DNA of 64,000 nucleotides from CAYLMG01 sp964493425 (lineage in GTDB: Bacteria; Planctomycetota; Phycisphaerae; Sedimentisphaerales; Anaerobacaceae). Positions 9,047-17,686 of the stretch are shown one piece after another. The notes beneath the pieces are model-generated. The model was not told where the DNA came from. It worked only from the letters and a program-made list of their open reading frames with translations, and ran no database searches. Both the position numbers and the translations under genes were made by a program. The stretch covers positions 62,001 through 126,000 of the forward strand of contig CAZBMW010000002.1 of assembly GCA_964493425.1 (NCBI GenBank), written 5' to 3'. Within the stretch, counting starts at the first letter, position 1. Each line of letters begins with the position of its first letter.

Positions 9047-10459
9047 TTAGTTAAGAATGACCTGCTGGCTGTATTCCGGAACGGAGACTTTCCAGCCGGT
9101 TTTTTCAGAGATGAAATTACCAAACTCTTTTGAACTTTTTTCTTCGCCGTGAACGACAAAGATGTGTTTCGGCTGCTGCTGCATACTCTTGAGCCAGTCA
9201 AGTAATTCATTTTTGTCGGCGTGTGCGGAAAAGCCGTGAATTCTTTCGACTCTGGCCTTTACGGGGTATTTCTGGCCGAGGATTCTGACCTCTTTTTCAC
9301 CGTCAACGATTCTCCTGCCGAGCGTGCCTATCGCCTGATATCCGACGAAGGTGATTGTCGATTCGGGTCTTGTGATGTTTTGTACGAGATGATACTTGAT
9401 TCGACCGCCGGTACACATACCTGAACCCGCAATTATGATGATGGGCACGGTTATTTTGTTTATTGCCTTCGATTCGTTCGCCGAGCCAGCCAGGTGCAAT
9501 GTCGGGATATCGAACGGTGAAGTGTGATTGTTGACGAGGTTTGTCATCTGCGTATCGAACAGGTCGGCGTGCTTTTCGAAGACTTCGGTTATTTTCGATG
9601 CCATCGGGCTATCGAGATAAATCTGAATGGGTTGAATCTGTTTTGTAATGAGCAGCTCATTTATGTAATAAAGAACCTCCTGTGAACGTTCGAGGGCGAA
9701 GCTCGGGATGACGATATTTCCGCCGGCAGCCCTGGTTGAGTTTATGATTTCCGCAAATTCGCTTTTGATGCTTTCGTTATTGTGATGGATTCTGTCGCCA
9801 TACGTCGATTCAATGAGTACGTAATCGGCTTTATCGAAGACTTCTGGGTCGCTGACAATAGGCCTGTCGGGTCTTCCGATGTCGCCGGAGAAAAGAATTA
9901 TCCGTTCATCACCGTTTAACTTTGTCTTTACTTTTATCACCGATGAGCCGAGAACGTGCCCTGCATCATAAAGAGTAGCTTCAACTTCGTTATTTTTCGA
10001 GAGAGCGAAACTCTCGCGATATGGTATAGGCTCGAGATGACCAAAAACAGCTTCGGCATCTTCGACAGTGTATAAAGGCACCTCGGGGTATGGTCCTTTT
10101 CTGCCCTGTTTTTCGTGACGTTTTCTTTTGTGTTCAGCGTCTTCTTCTTGCAGTTTTGCTGCATCGAGTAGAATTATCTTTGCGATTTCTGCTGTTGCAT
10201 CGGTGCAGTAAATCGGGCCTTTGAAACCTTCTCTGACGAGCTTCGGCAATAGGCCGCAATGGTCAAGATGTGCGTGCGTGAGAATGACAGCGTTTATTTT
10301 TTCGGGCGGAAAGGGAAAGGGTTCCCAGTTTCTGTTTGCGAAATGCCTTTCCTGATACAGGCCGCAATCAATCAGCACATTGGTTCCGTTCGCTTGCAGC
10401 AGATGGCGAGAGCCGGTGACGTTCTGGACGGCCCCGAGAAAGCTAAGCTTTATTTCCAT
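9047..10459 (-). CDS. Metallo-beta-lactamase fold beta-CASP RNase
   Basis: The 470-residue protein belongs to the CPSF73/YSH1-like group of zinc-dependent RNA nucleases. The metal motif HAHLDH lies at residues 62-67, a second Asp sits in FSGDIGR, and the beta-CASP part has SFALERSQE, GSGMCTGGRI and the terminal HGFSAHADK histidines. All catalytic blocks appear intact and the length is normal for bacterial members. These enzymes process or degrade RNA in the cytoplasm. The RNA target is unknown. It is convergent with the response-regulator operon. Confidence 0.92.
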   Translation of the reverse strand: MEIKLSFLGAVQNVTGSRHLLQANGTNVLIDCGLYQERHFANRNWEPFPFPPEKINAVILTHAHLDHCGLLPKLVREGFKGPIYCTDATAEIAKIILLDAAKLQEEDAEHKRKRHEKQGRKGPYPEVPLYTVEDAEAVFGHLEPIPYRESFALSKNNEVEATLYDAGHVLGSSVIKVKTKLNGDERIILFSGDIGRPDRPIVSDPEVFDKADYVLIESTYGDRIHHNNESIKSEFAEIINSTRAAGGNIVIPSFALERSQEVLYYINELLITKQIQPIQIYLDSPMASKITEVFEKHADLFDTQMTNLVNNHTSPFDIPTLHLAGSANESKAINKITVPIIIIAGSGMCTGGRIKYHLVQNITRPESTITFVGYQAIGTLGRRIVDGEKEVRILGQKYPVKARVERIHGFSAHADKNELLDWLKSMQQQPKHIFVVHGEEKSSKEFGNFISEKTGWKVSVPEYSQQVILN

Positions 10460-10553
10460 AGTGCTCCTTTATTGGCATATCTATAGTTATATCAAGAACT
10501 TATATTCTAACATTTTCACGAGATTCTTACAAGAGATTTTTGGGATTGCACGG

Positions 10554-10994
10554 TTAATTGCTTTCGAGAATGAAGGTTACGGGGCCGTCGTTTGTGCTTG
10601 TGACGTGCATATGTGCTGCGAATATTCCGGTTTGGATGTTGACACCCTGGGCCTTTATGAGCTGTATTACCTTTTCGTAAAGCTGCTGTGCTTTTTGCGG
10701 CTGGGCGGCTTCGTCAAAGCCGGGACGTCTGCCCTTCTGACAGTTGCCGTGAAGTGTGAAATTGCTGATAAGCAAAATCGAGCCGGTGGCGTCTTTGACG
10801 CTAAGGTTCATTTTGTCTTTTTCATCCGGGAAGATTCGCAGGTTCGGGATTTTCTCTGCGAAAAAAGCTGCGTCTTTTTCGGTATCATCTTTTGCGACGC
10901 TTAGATATACGAGCAGGCCTTTCTCGATACTGCCGACGGTCTTGCCGTCGACGTCAACCTTTGCATTTGTTACTCTTTGTATTACAGCTCTCAT
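10554..10994 (-). CDS. dtd: D-aminoacyl-tRNA deacylase
   Basis: The protein has 146 residues, the normal size for Dtd. It starts MRAVIQRV and has both signature blocks: SNFTLHGNCQKGRRPGF, matching the SQFTL region, and NDGPVTF, which carries the Gly-cis-Pro selectivity filter. Dtd hydrolyses D-amino acids (and glycine) mis-attached to tRNA, a proofreading role in the cytoplasm. It lies about 95 bases upstream of the beta-CASP gene in the same direction and may share its transcript. Confidence 0.95.
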   Translation of the reverse strand: MRAVIQRVTNAKVDVDGKTVGSIEKGLLVYLSVAKDDTEKDAAFFAEKIPNLRIFPDEKDKMNLSVKDATGSILLISNFTLHGNCQKGRRPGFDEAAQPQKAQQLYEKVIQLIKAQGVNIQTGIFAAHMHVTSTNDGPVTFILESN

Positions 10995-10995
10995 A

Positions 10996-11030
10996 GTCTC
11001 GACACTCGATACTGGATTCTCGATACTCGT
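10996..11030. repeat. Intergenic filler repeat, CTCGATACT family
   Basis: The spacer holds three degenerate copies of a CTCGATACT unit. The same phrase, often as TGATGCTCGAT, recurs between unrelated genes near 13112, 14286, 37497, 48336 and 53003. Confidence 0.6.
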
Positions 11031-11101
11031 TTCGCTTAATCCAAATTCGTTTTCTGTCGTCCGTTGTCTGTCTTCCTTCTTAGTTCATAATTCCTTGTTC
11101 G

Positions 11102-11641
11102 CTATTCGATATTTGTCTTTGTCCCCCAGTTTAGGTTATTAAAATCTTCTTTTTCGATCCATCTGGCGCTGCCGTCGGCGAATAAGATGTTTGCACCTTC
11201 GCCTCCGTGATTTTCTGCCGATAATATTTCCGGCCCGCCAACCTGGTTCCAGCGTTTCTGATAAACTTTCTGTTTCTCAGGATTTTCACCAGAGAAACTT
11301 ACATCTTCGCCCTTCTCTTTTAGAACTTTGCAACTATGGCGAGAAGAAACAGTTGCATTTCTGCCATTTTTGTTTTTGCCGTAAATAGTTTCAAAGAGAA
11401 CAACCGTGTTCGGATCCAACTGATTTAGTTTTTTACCTTTAAGATTTATGTTCATCGCATAACTGGATTCGCTAACTATTGTATTCAAGCAATTACATAT
11501 AAACTCTCTTGGGTGTGCATCTGCATATAAAATCAACAAATCGCACCATTGGTTACAATCCGGGACAAAACCGTCATGTTCATTAGCATACGTGGCAATT
11601 GCTTTTTCCAAACCGACTATGTGTACACTACATCCTTGAGT
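11102..11641 (-). pseudogene. H-X9-DG pseudopilin-like C-terminal half, cut off by an upstream TAG
   Basis: The sequence has the features of planctomycete H-X9-DG proteins: KAIATYANEHDG near the start, WCDLLILYADAHP, and the terminal block HGGEGANILFADGSARW. No ATG start or N-terminal helix is present in this half. Reading upstream in the same frame, the next codons encode TQGCSVHIVGLE, which continues the family pattern, and then a single TAG separates it from the membrane-helix gene at 11642-11962. The only candidate start in the half is a TTG at 11611. The simplest reading is the 3' half of a gene broken by one nonsense codon; a sequencing error or genuine separate translation are alternatives. 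Confidence 0.6.
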
Positions 11642-11962
11642 CTAATCTGGTCTGTATAATATAACAATGCCTAAGAAAAAAATGAATAAAATGATTGAAG
11701 CCAGTAATATAGCTATTATGTTTGCTGCGAGTCTTTTTAATATATAATTTTTGTTTTTGACATCTTTTATTATCACAGTAAATCCGTAAATTAAAGCAAC
11801 TATTGCAAGCAGGAAAGCAGCTATTATCAAAATTATTGACAAACCCTCGAAGAAGGCATTCTTCTGCATTTTCAATATGCAGAAAATTACCACGATTAAG
11901 ATTGATACAATACTTAATACTGCTAAAAACAGCGGGTATAGATATTCTTTCATGTATTTCAT
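11642..11962 (-). CDS. Small membrane protein, likely 5' half of a split H-X9-DG gene
   Basis: This 106-residue reading frame encodes three hydrophobic helices (near 8-30, 38-62 and 82-103) and nothing soluble of note. It begins four bases after the stop of parB, without a strong ribosome site, so translational coupling is plausible. The stop codon is TAG, and the frame continues without another stop into the pseudopilin-like sequence at 11102-11641. Planctomycetes have proteins with two or three N-terminal membrane helices followed by an H-X9-DG region, and joining the two pieces gives 286 residues plus one stop. Function is unknown. Confidence 0.55.
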   Translation of the reverse strand: MKYMKEYLYPLFLAVLSIVSILIVVIFCILKMQKNAFFEGLSIILIIAAFLLAIVALIYGFTVIIKDVKNKNYILKRLAANIIAILLASIILFIFFLGIVILYRPD

Positions 11963-11966
11963 TTTT

Positions 11967-12914
11967 TTAGACTTCTTCGGCTGAGGATATGCCTAATAGT
12001 TCTGTGATCCTGTCAAAGTCATCCAGGCTGTAAAAATCGATTATTACTTTGCCTCGCTGGCCGTTCCTACGTGTCTCGATTGTTACCTTTGTGCCTAATT
12101 GACTTGTCAGGCGGTTCTCAAGGTCAATGATGTGAGCGGGTTTTACCGGCAGAGGCCTTCTTGATTTTTCAGAATCTGTAAGGTATTTTCTTACTAGACG
12201 CTCGATTTCTCTCACGCTGAGTCGCCCTGCCATAGCGCGATTGGCGAGCTTTCTGCGAAGCTCATCCGTAGGCAGGGCTAAAATTGCTCTGGCGTGGCCC
12301 ATAGAAAGTGAACCGTCGGTAATCATTTGCTTAATCTCATCCGGTAAGTCAAGCAAACGTAGGTGGTTAGCGATATCTGAGCGGTCCTTGCCGAGACGAT
12401 TTGCGGCTTGCTGCTGGGTGAGATTGAGGCTTTTTATGTAATTTTGATATGCCTTTGCACGCTCGATTGGATTAAGGTCACTTCTGTGAATATTTTCAAT
12501 CAGTGCAAGCTCGAGCAGCTCTTCATCTCTTGCGTCTCTGACGATTGCAGGTATTGTTTTTAAGTCGGCGAGTCCGGCGGCTCTTAACCTCCTTTCGCCG
12601 GCAATTACCTCAAATTGTTTTCCTGATTTTCTTACGACTATTGGCTGGATAATACCATTTGTTTTTATAGATTCAGCCATTTCTTCCAGTTCATTCATAT
12701 CCCAGGAGGTTCTTGGCTGATAGGGGTTCGGCTGTATTTTAGAGATGTCTATATTCTGCATAGAATTCTGTAAGTCCTTATCTACAGGGAAGTTAGACTC
12801 ATTTGCTGTAGCTATAGAAGAGGTCCTTGGGTCTGGTTTCAGAGACATTATCGGACCTATAAGAGACTGCAGCCCCCTGCCAAGATGTTTAGGTTTTTCC
12901 TTTTTAGCTGACAT
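11967..12914 (-). CDS. parB: Chromosome-partitioning protein ParB
   Basis: The 315-residue protein opens with the usual GRGLQSLI motif. It has the N-terminal CTP-binding domain with GERRLRAA and ENIHRSDLNPIERA, then the helix-turn-helix that reads parS (TQQQAANRLGKDRSDIANHLRLL) and a C-terminal dimer region. ParB loads at parS, spreads along DNA as a CTP-dependent clamp and helps place the replication origin. Two perfect parS cores lie 170 to 570 bases upstream. A parA gene, normally just before parB, is not present on either side in this window. Confidence 0.95.
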   Translation of the reverse strand: MSAKKEKPKHLGRGLQSLIGPIMSLKPDPRTSSIATANESNFPVDKDLQNSMQNIDISKIQPNPYQPRTSWDMNELEEMAESIKTNGIIQPIVVRKSGKQFEVIAGERRLRAAGLADLKTIPAIVRDARDEELLELALIENIHRSDLNPIERAKAYQNYIKSLNLTQQQAANRLGKDRSDIANHLRLLDLPDEIKQMITDGSLSMGHARAILALPTDELRRKLANRAMAGRLSVREIERLVRKYLTDSEKSRRPLPVKPAHIIDLENRLTSQLGTKVTIETRRNGQRGKVIIDFYSLDDFDRITELLGISSAEEV

Positions 12915-13086
12915 ATATACGCTCCTTCCTTTGGTATCACGGGCTTGAAGCCGGTGATAACGTGGCTTAAAGGACCGAGTTATGTTATATTGATTTTGTT
13001 AGTTTAATAATTTACTCTTTTTATTTCGGCTTTTTTACTTAAAAAGCTGTAGATTTACCAGCAGAAAAAGTTAATTTTGCAAAAAA

Positions 13087-13100
13087 GTTTCACGTGAAAC
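13087..13100. promoter_or_regulatory. parS centromere site 1
   Basis: GTTTCACGTGAAAC is a perfect 14-base palindrome and matches the core of the conserved bacterial parS sequence. It lies about 170 bases from the parB start. Confidence 0.9.
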
Positions 13101-13467
13101 GTTTCTGGTTCCTGGATGCTCGATTCTAGTTATTTCCGCTTTTTATTGATACTTCGGCAGACAAGCGATGCTCCACACTAAGCGCTTAAAACTCATACCA
13201 TATTTAACAAAATCAATGTTACGATATGTAATAAAACCTTAGTCAGTAACTTCCCTACACGATATTGTTAAGTACGACTGTATTCGAGCTGTGCAGGCAA
13301 ATTCCGAAAAGCTTTGTTTTTGGTACGTTTGTTTTTACTGCGTGTTAAATTTTCAGAAACAATATAAGAGTTGCTTGAACTCCTTGAACACGTTGAATGT
13401 GCCGGCTTTATATTCGATTCAGCAGTGCTTCTGAAAATTGGTTTTCTTCTATTTATATTGCCTAAAC

Positions 13468-13481
13468 GTTTCACGTGAAAC
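13468..13481. promoter_or_regulatory. parS centromere site 2
   Basis: This is a second identical GTTTCACGTGAAAC palindrome, 381 bases from the first. Two perfect copies in one gene-free stretch next to parB are unlikely by chance. Confidence 0.9.
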
Positions 13482-13853
13482 AATTATAAGGCGTGTTTTC
13501 CTTAAGGTCGGGGGTGATATCTTTCTTTTTATTTTTCGTTCCTGAAAAGTATTATGTTTTATAATGTGTTTGTTGTATTTATATCATACATTAAGGTTCT
13601 GTTTTTAATTACCGAAGTTTGATTGTGAACGTGAACACACTCACAAAATTATTCCTAAATTTATTATTAAAACCGGTGTTAATATTATAACCGTTGTTGG
13701 CTCGATTATTGGTTTCGCTATTATTTTTGTCTTCAAGGGTTTTGTAAACGTTGTTGTTTAAGTTATTATAAGAGTACGAAAATTTAGGTTGTGAAGGAAT
13801 AGATTAAAATACAGGCTTAAAAAAGTTTTCACAGATATTGCGAAAGGTTAAAA

Positions 13854-14270
13854 ATGAAAAAGGAAGAAATATTGCATTTCATAAATAAGAACCCTGTTTT
13901 TGCCCTGGCTACCGCAGATGAAAACCGGCCTCACGTCAGGTATATAATGATGTACAGGGCCGATGAGGAAGGGCTTATATTCAGTACCGGGGAAAATAAG
14001 GACCTTAATAATCAGCTCAAAAGAAATCCTATGGTTGAGATGTGCTTTTACAGCAACGAGGAGCAAAAACAGATACGTGTCAGCGGGACAGTAGAAGAAT
14101 ACGAGGATATACAATTGAAAAAGCAGATAGTTGAGGACTATCCGTTTCTGCGGGAATGGGTCGACAGGGAGGGTTACGACGTGCTTGTGATATATATATT
14201 AAAAAACGGAAGAGCGACGGTATGGACGATGGAAACGACTTTCGTTCCCAAAGAGTACATAGATTTGTAA
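13854..14270 (+). CDS. Pyridoxamine 5'-phosphate oxidase-like flavin protein
   Basis: The 138-residue protein fits the flavin-binding split-barrel fold: an N-terminal helix (EEILHFINKN), strand LATADENRPHVRYI, then FSTGENKDLNNQLKRNP and MVEMCFYS, the family's usual order. Members bind FMN or related cofactors and act in redox chemistry or heme/F420 handling; the substrate here cannot be told. It starts at an ATG with AAAGG upstream and is divergent from parB across the parS region. It is followed by a filler repeat and a convergent phage terminase gene. Confidence 0.8.
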   Translation: MKKEEILHFINKNPVFALATADENRPHVRYIMMYRADEEGLIFSTGENKDLNNQLKRNPMVEMCFYSNEEQKQIRVSGTVEEYEDIQLKKQIVEDYPFLREWVDREGYDVLVIYILKNGRATVWTMETTFVPKEYIDL

Positions 14271-14285
14271 AAAAATATAAAATTA

Positions 14286-14310
14286 AGATACTCGATACTT
14301 GATGCTCGAT
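14286..14310. repeat. Filler repeat, TGATGCTCGAT family
   Basis: Degenerate units GATACTCGATACT and TGATGCTCGAT lie between two convergent genes. The same words recur in unrelated spacers of this window. Confidence 0.55.
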
Positions 14311-14331
14311 AAAAACAACGAACAACGAGAA

Positions 14332-15825
14332 TTAATATTTTCTGCTGAATGCTTTGGCGGGGCGGGTGTGGTTGATGAAAAAGTAACGGAGGGCGTCTAT
14401 GGGGTGGTCATAAACGCCGTCCTTCAAGGGCAGTTCACGGCCGGCATCGGCGGCATTTTCGGGGTAATGATAGCACTGCAAAGCCTCAATCAGCCGGGGA
14501 CATCTCGGTGAGATGAAAAGTGAGGTTCGGCCGTCACCGGAACGTATGGCTCTTCTGATAAGCTCTATCCCGGCGATAATAGAGCTTCTTCGAAAACGAG
14601 TGCGTATGCCGTGAGCATTCAGGCTTCTAACGGCACTTGTGCCGGTGACATCATTAGCGGCTGAGCCGGACGGGTCGCAGAAGGTCGCAGCGACTTTTTC
14701 CTCACTTACGGGTGTGCGTTTTTTGATTTCATCGGCGTGAGCATCAATCGCGACTCGCGAACGGACGTATTCGTCGATGACGTAAACGTTATTGTCACTG
14801 TCGGTCTGAATCCACAGGCAAACGAACGGATTTACAAAGCCGAAATCAATAGTCCGATAAAGAGCAAGACTGGGATTGAATTCGAGCGGTTTGACGTTGA
14901 CGGCTGAATCGAATTCGTCGAAGACGATGTTTTCGAGTGACGGTCTTTGGCAGAGCATCTCAGACTGCCAGGCAGCTCTTGATGAGCGTTTCATAGCGGT
15001 AATAACGTCATCAATTTTCAGATAGCCAACAGCTTTTTTTGCTCGGCCTTGACAATCAGAATTCAGGGGACATTGTGAGCAGTTTCTGTTGGTGCATTTT
15101 TCGATTGTTTCCCAGATGCACCATTTGAAGACGGGGACATTTCGCTGCTTTGCGCCGGTGACAATTTTGTGCATCAGGCCGTAAGGTCTGTGCATAGTAC
15201 TGATGGACTCTATTGCGGGGACAATGTTGTTTTTGGAAATAGTAGTAAACTGTGCGGCTCTGAAAACGTCTTCATCGAAGAGCTCGACCTCGTCGCAGCG
15301 CAGCTTCTGGATGTGCTGGCCTCGGACTGAGGTGTGCGATTGCGTGAGCAGTTCTACGGCGGAGCCGTTGCTGAATGTACAGCTGTCTTTTTTGACAGAT
15401 TCTGCGAGCAGATTTTCGTAACCTTTTGGCAGAAAGGAGGTTAGATATTCGTACATTCTCTGTGCCTGCTCTGCGGAGCCGGCGAGGATTCGCGTTTGAC
15501 AGCCCGGTTTGAAGACGGAATCGAGCAGAGTTGCGACGGCGGCGAGCTGTGTTTTTCCGCCTGCACGGTTCGCCCAGATTATAGCGTCGGCGTTTGGCTT
15601 TTTCGGTCCTGCAAAATCGGCGTTGAAGCTGTGCCAGAGGTAATCGAGCGGTGAGTTATGTTCGGGGCAGATACGCCTGTCAGGAATATTCAGGTTTAGA
15701 AAGATTTTTATATAGTTTTTTAGATGCTTTTTTGTTGCCGGCCTGCTGAGCCTTAAGCTGTCATAGATATGAGAGATTCTTGCAAGAGCCGTCGATTTGT
15801 CCCTGTTTTTTTTCGTTTTTGTCAT
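14332..15825 (-). CDS. terL: Phage terminase large subunit
   Basis: The 497-residue protein has a packaging ATPase followed by a nuclease. The Walker A-like loop WANRAGGKT is at about 84-92 and the Walker B acidic pair lies in RCDEVELFDE near 178. The C-terminal nuclease shows TIDFGFVNPF (Asp near 327), CDPSG and DHPIDALRYFF, giving the expected acidic metal ligands. Between the domains is a cysteine-rich insert (CTNRNCSQC and a later Cys) that could bind zinc or iron. TerL pumps DNA into preformed phage heads. The small subunit lies upstream, separated by an MtfA-like gene. No portal gene is adjacent; one lies 44 kb away. Confidence 0.9.
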   Translation of the reverse strand: MTKTKKNRDKSTALARISHIYDSLRLSRPATKKHLKNYIKIFLNLNIPDRRICPEHNSPLDYLWHSFNADFAGPKKPNADAIIWANRAGGKTQLAAVATLLDSVFKPGCQTRILAGSAEQAQRMYEYLTSFLPKGYENLLAESVKKDSCTFSNGSAVELLTQSHTSVRGQHIQKLRCDEVELFDEDVFRAAQFTTISKNNIVPAIESISTMHRPYGLMHKIVTGAKQRNVPVFKWCIWETIEKCTNRNCSQCPLNSDCQGRAKKAVGYLKIDDVITAMKRSSRAAWQSEMLCQRPSLENIVFDEFDSAVNVKPLEFNPSLALYRTIDFGFVNPFVCLWIQTDSDNNVYVIDEYVRSRVAIDAHADEIKKRTPVSEEKVAATFCDPSGSAANDVTGTSAVRSLNAHGIRTRFRRSSIIAGIELIRRAIRSGDGRTSLFISPRCPRLIEALQCYHYPENAADAGRELPLKDGVYDHPIDALRYFFINHTRPAKAFSRKY

Positions 15826-16010
15826 GGTATTTTGTCCCCGTGTTAAGCTGGTAAAAGCTGACAGAAAAAAGTGAAAAAATATTTTTATATTTTACTTTTT
15901 TTATAGAACACTTTTCGAGTATCGACATAGGAATTAATAGCCAAACTTTTTTGAGACGTTCATTTGGCTTCGGCTGGGTGACACGATAAAAATAAAAAGT
16001 TATGCGGAAA

Positions 16011-16075
16011 GAGAGATCAGTCTTACAAACAGCGAAGGCATAAAGGGAGACTGGATTCTCTCTTTCTTATTTTAA
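16011..16075 (+). terminator. Long-loop hairpin followed by T-rich tail
   Basis: The arms are GAGAG plus CAGTCT on the left and AGACTG plus CTCTC on the right, with a two-base versus four-base internal bulge. A tail of TTTCTTATTTT follows. It looks like a plus-strand terminator or structured RNA; no plus-strand gene is visible upstream. Confidence 0.45.
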
Positions 16076-16260
16076 AAAGGCACACATCTGCAGTAATGTT
16101 TTCACTTATAGGCATCAGGTATTTTTAGTTTTAAATTTCCAAATTTTCTTACGCACATATTTTGAATGTCACGAGTAAAGATTAATAGGTGAGCAGAAAC
16201 GGCAAAGGTAAATCAGTTTCGGCAAAGATGGATTTTTGAAAAGTTAAGCTTATTTAATAC

Positions 16261-16330
16261 AGCCAGACCAGTCTAACAATTAAATTAACGCCAATAATCG
16301 TCCAAGAAAGACTCTGGTCTGGCTTTTTTA
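16261..16330 (+). terminator. Eleven-base-pair hairpin with T-tract
   Basis: AGCCAGACCAG at 16261-16271 pairs perfectly with CTGGTCTGGCT at 16314-16324, and TTTTTA follows directly. The loop is about 42 bases. The T-tract puts it on the plus strand, opposite to the flanking genes. Confidence 0.6.
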
Positions 16331-16363
16331 TGCGTTGATTTTTTCTGCTCTATCATCTCATTG

Positions 16364-17137
16364 TTACAGCTTACGACTATTTGCAACGGGGTCCTGGTTG
16401 TAGAAGTGTTTGAGCTCGTTATAAAGTTCTGCGTGAACTTTTTTAAGCTGCTGCGGCTTCTCGAAAAAGAATTCCGTTGCGACGGCGAAGAACTCAGCTT
16501 CATTTGTTGCGGCGTATTTCGTCAGCAGTGTCGGCCGATTTTTTGAGACAGAGGCTTTGTGCTTTTCAAAGTCTTTCTGCAGCACCCTCGCCCAGGCGAT
16601 AAAGCTCGAGCGTTTTTTGAGGACCTCTGAGCTGTCGGACTCGCCGCCGGTAGAGTCAATTTGGTGAGCGAACTCGTGAAAGACGACGTTCTGGCCGTCG
16701 TGGGCGTCTGCGTATGAGTGCTTAACGTCGTCCCAAGACAGGACTACCGGGCCTTTGTGCCAGGATTGTCCGCGAAGGGGGATATCGCCCTCGGCGATGA
16801 TGCCGCCTGGAAGATAGCTTTTGTGCGGTGCGATAAAGGTTTTCGGATAGACGAGTATCGAGCGAAGGCGTGGGTAGTAGTCGGTTTTGCGGTGCAGCAG
16901 AAGTATGCAGGCGTATGCGGCTATTGTTACTTTTATTTCTTCGGTGATTTCGAGCCCACCGCAACCTTCGAAACGTTTCTCCGACAGGAAAACCAGGATA
17001 TGCTGCTGCAGCTCGACTTTATCGTTTGTCGGCAGCGAATTGTAGTAGGGGACATTAGCCTCGATGATTTTCAGCCAGTCATCTCTGAAAGGCCTTTTTT
17101 TGATTCGCTTCCGCCTGAGATTTTTGAACAGCCACAT
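16364..17137 (-). CDS. MtfA-like zinc peptidase (M90 family)
   Basis: The 257-residue protein has the zinc-binding HEFAHQID block at about 154-161, a second ligand candidate in NEAEFFAVATEFFFEKP, and the family features IAAYACILLL and SWDDVKHSY. In enterobacteria MtfA binds the glucose regulator Mlc and has aminopeptidase activity; that role is known for the family, not shown here. Its position between the terminase small and large subunits is unusual, as phages rarely carry this peptidase there. It may be host cargo or a recruited phage gene. The motif is intact, so it is probably active. Confidence 0.85.
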   Translation of the reverse strand: MWLFKNLRRKRIKKRPFRDDWLKIIEANVPYYNSLPTNDKVELQQHILVFLSEKRFEGCGGLEITEEIKVTIAAYACILLLHRKTDYYPRLRSILVYPKTFIAPHKSYLPGGIIAEGDIPLRGQSWHKGPVVLSWDDVKHSYADAHDGQNVVFHEFAHQIDSTGGESDSSEVLKKRSSFIAWARVLQKDFEKHKASVSKNRPTLLTKYAATNEAEFFAVATEFFFEKPQQLKKVHAELYNELKHFYNQDPVANSRKL

Positions 17138-17212
17138 TTGACGTTCCTCTAATGTTCCTTAACGCTGCTTACATTTTATCATATTCGGCGAATAATTCCG
17201 TAGGGCAATTTT

Positions 17213-17235
17213 AAAGTTAGAAGTAAGAACTGAGA
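17213..17235. repeat. Filler repeat, GTTAGAAGT family
   Basis: The phrase AAGTTAGAAGTAAGAACTGAG belongs to a degenerate GTTAGAA/GAACTGAG family also seen near 33360, 40959 and 41363. Confidence 0.5.
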
Positions 17236-17275
17236 AAATCAGCTCTATGCGTTGCCTAAGTGTCGCATCTCGATA

Positions 17276-17686
17276 TCATTGTTCTGCGATTGTGGCGAGC
17301 AGCTTTTCTGCGAGGGCGGGGGCAATCTTCGGCAGTGTGGCGGGCTGCGGGTCGGCGGAGTCGGGCCTGGACTTGGGATTTTCGTCCTTCAGCAGACTGA
17401 TAATGTCCAGGCAGGCTTTGCGTGCGGTCTCCTGATTGGCAGAATCGGTAAGTGCGATAAGCTTTGCAGCGGCGATTGATGAATATTTTGCGATTAGAAT
17501 TCTGCTGTTTCTGCCTAAGAGCTCTATTCGCCTGTCAAGCTCGGCGATGTAGCTGTCATCGCTCTGCCATCTGCTGTAAAGGCTCCTGGTGACCCTGTGC
17601 TTTTCGAGTATCTGCTCAGCCGAGAGGTCGCTCGCAAACAAATCGTCAAGTACGGCAAGCTGTTTTTTATTTGGTTTTTTCGACAT
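17276..17686 (-). CDS. Terminase small subunit-like HTH protein
   Basis: The 136-residue protein has an N-terminal helix-turn-helix (LSAEQILEKHRVTRSLYSRW, about 17-38) followed by helical sequence with an Ala/Leu-rich body and a Pro-rich linker. This is typical of phage terminase small subunits, which recognise the packaging site and regulate the large subunit. It is the first gene of a minus-strand run that continues through the MtfA-like gene to terL. The identity rests on size, HTH position and context rather than a diagnostic motif. Confidence 0.65.
   Translation of the reverse strand: MSKKPNKKQLAVLDDLFASDLSAEQILEKHRVTRSLYSRWQSDDSYIAELDRRIELLGRNSRILIAKYSSIAAAKLIALTDSANQETARKACLDIISLLKDENPKSRPDSADPQPATLPKIAPALAEKLLATIAEQ

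Larger units (their letters stand above)
12915..13853. other. AT-rich gene-free region upstream of parB with parS sites
   Basis: This 0.9 kb stretch has no convincing gene. It holds two parS cores and is AT-rich. No canonical DnaA boxes (TTATCCACA) were seen on either strand, so an origin is not supported directly. A filler repeat (GGATGCTCGATTC) sits near 13112. The only long frame begins inside a parS site and is rejected. Confidence 0.6.
15826..16363. other. Gene-free region between terL and the MtfA-like gene
   Basis: No reading frame is convincing here. The plus strand holds two long-loop hairpins, each followed by T-rich sequence, at 16011-16062 and 16261-16330, both antisense to the flanking genes. 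The region is AT-rich, with a CTTTTCGAGTATCGA filler-like phrase near 15910. Confidence 0.5.

Noticed and set aside
10380..10904. 174-residue plus-strand frame
   Set aside because: It is the antisense of dtd and the beta-CASP gene start.
13268..13483. 71-residue frame on the minus strand starting MFHVKR
   Set aside because: Its start is read out of a parS site, a known source of false starts. The rest is basic, AT-driven sequence without a family pattern.
12949..13850. Replication origin
   Set aside because: parS sites are present but no canonical DnaA boxes or dnaA/gid genes were found.
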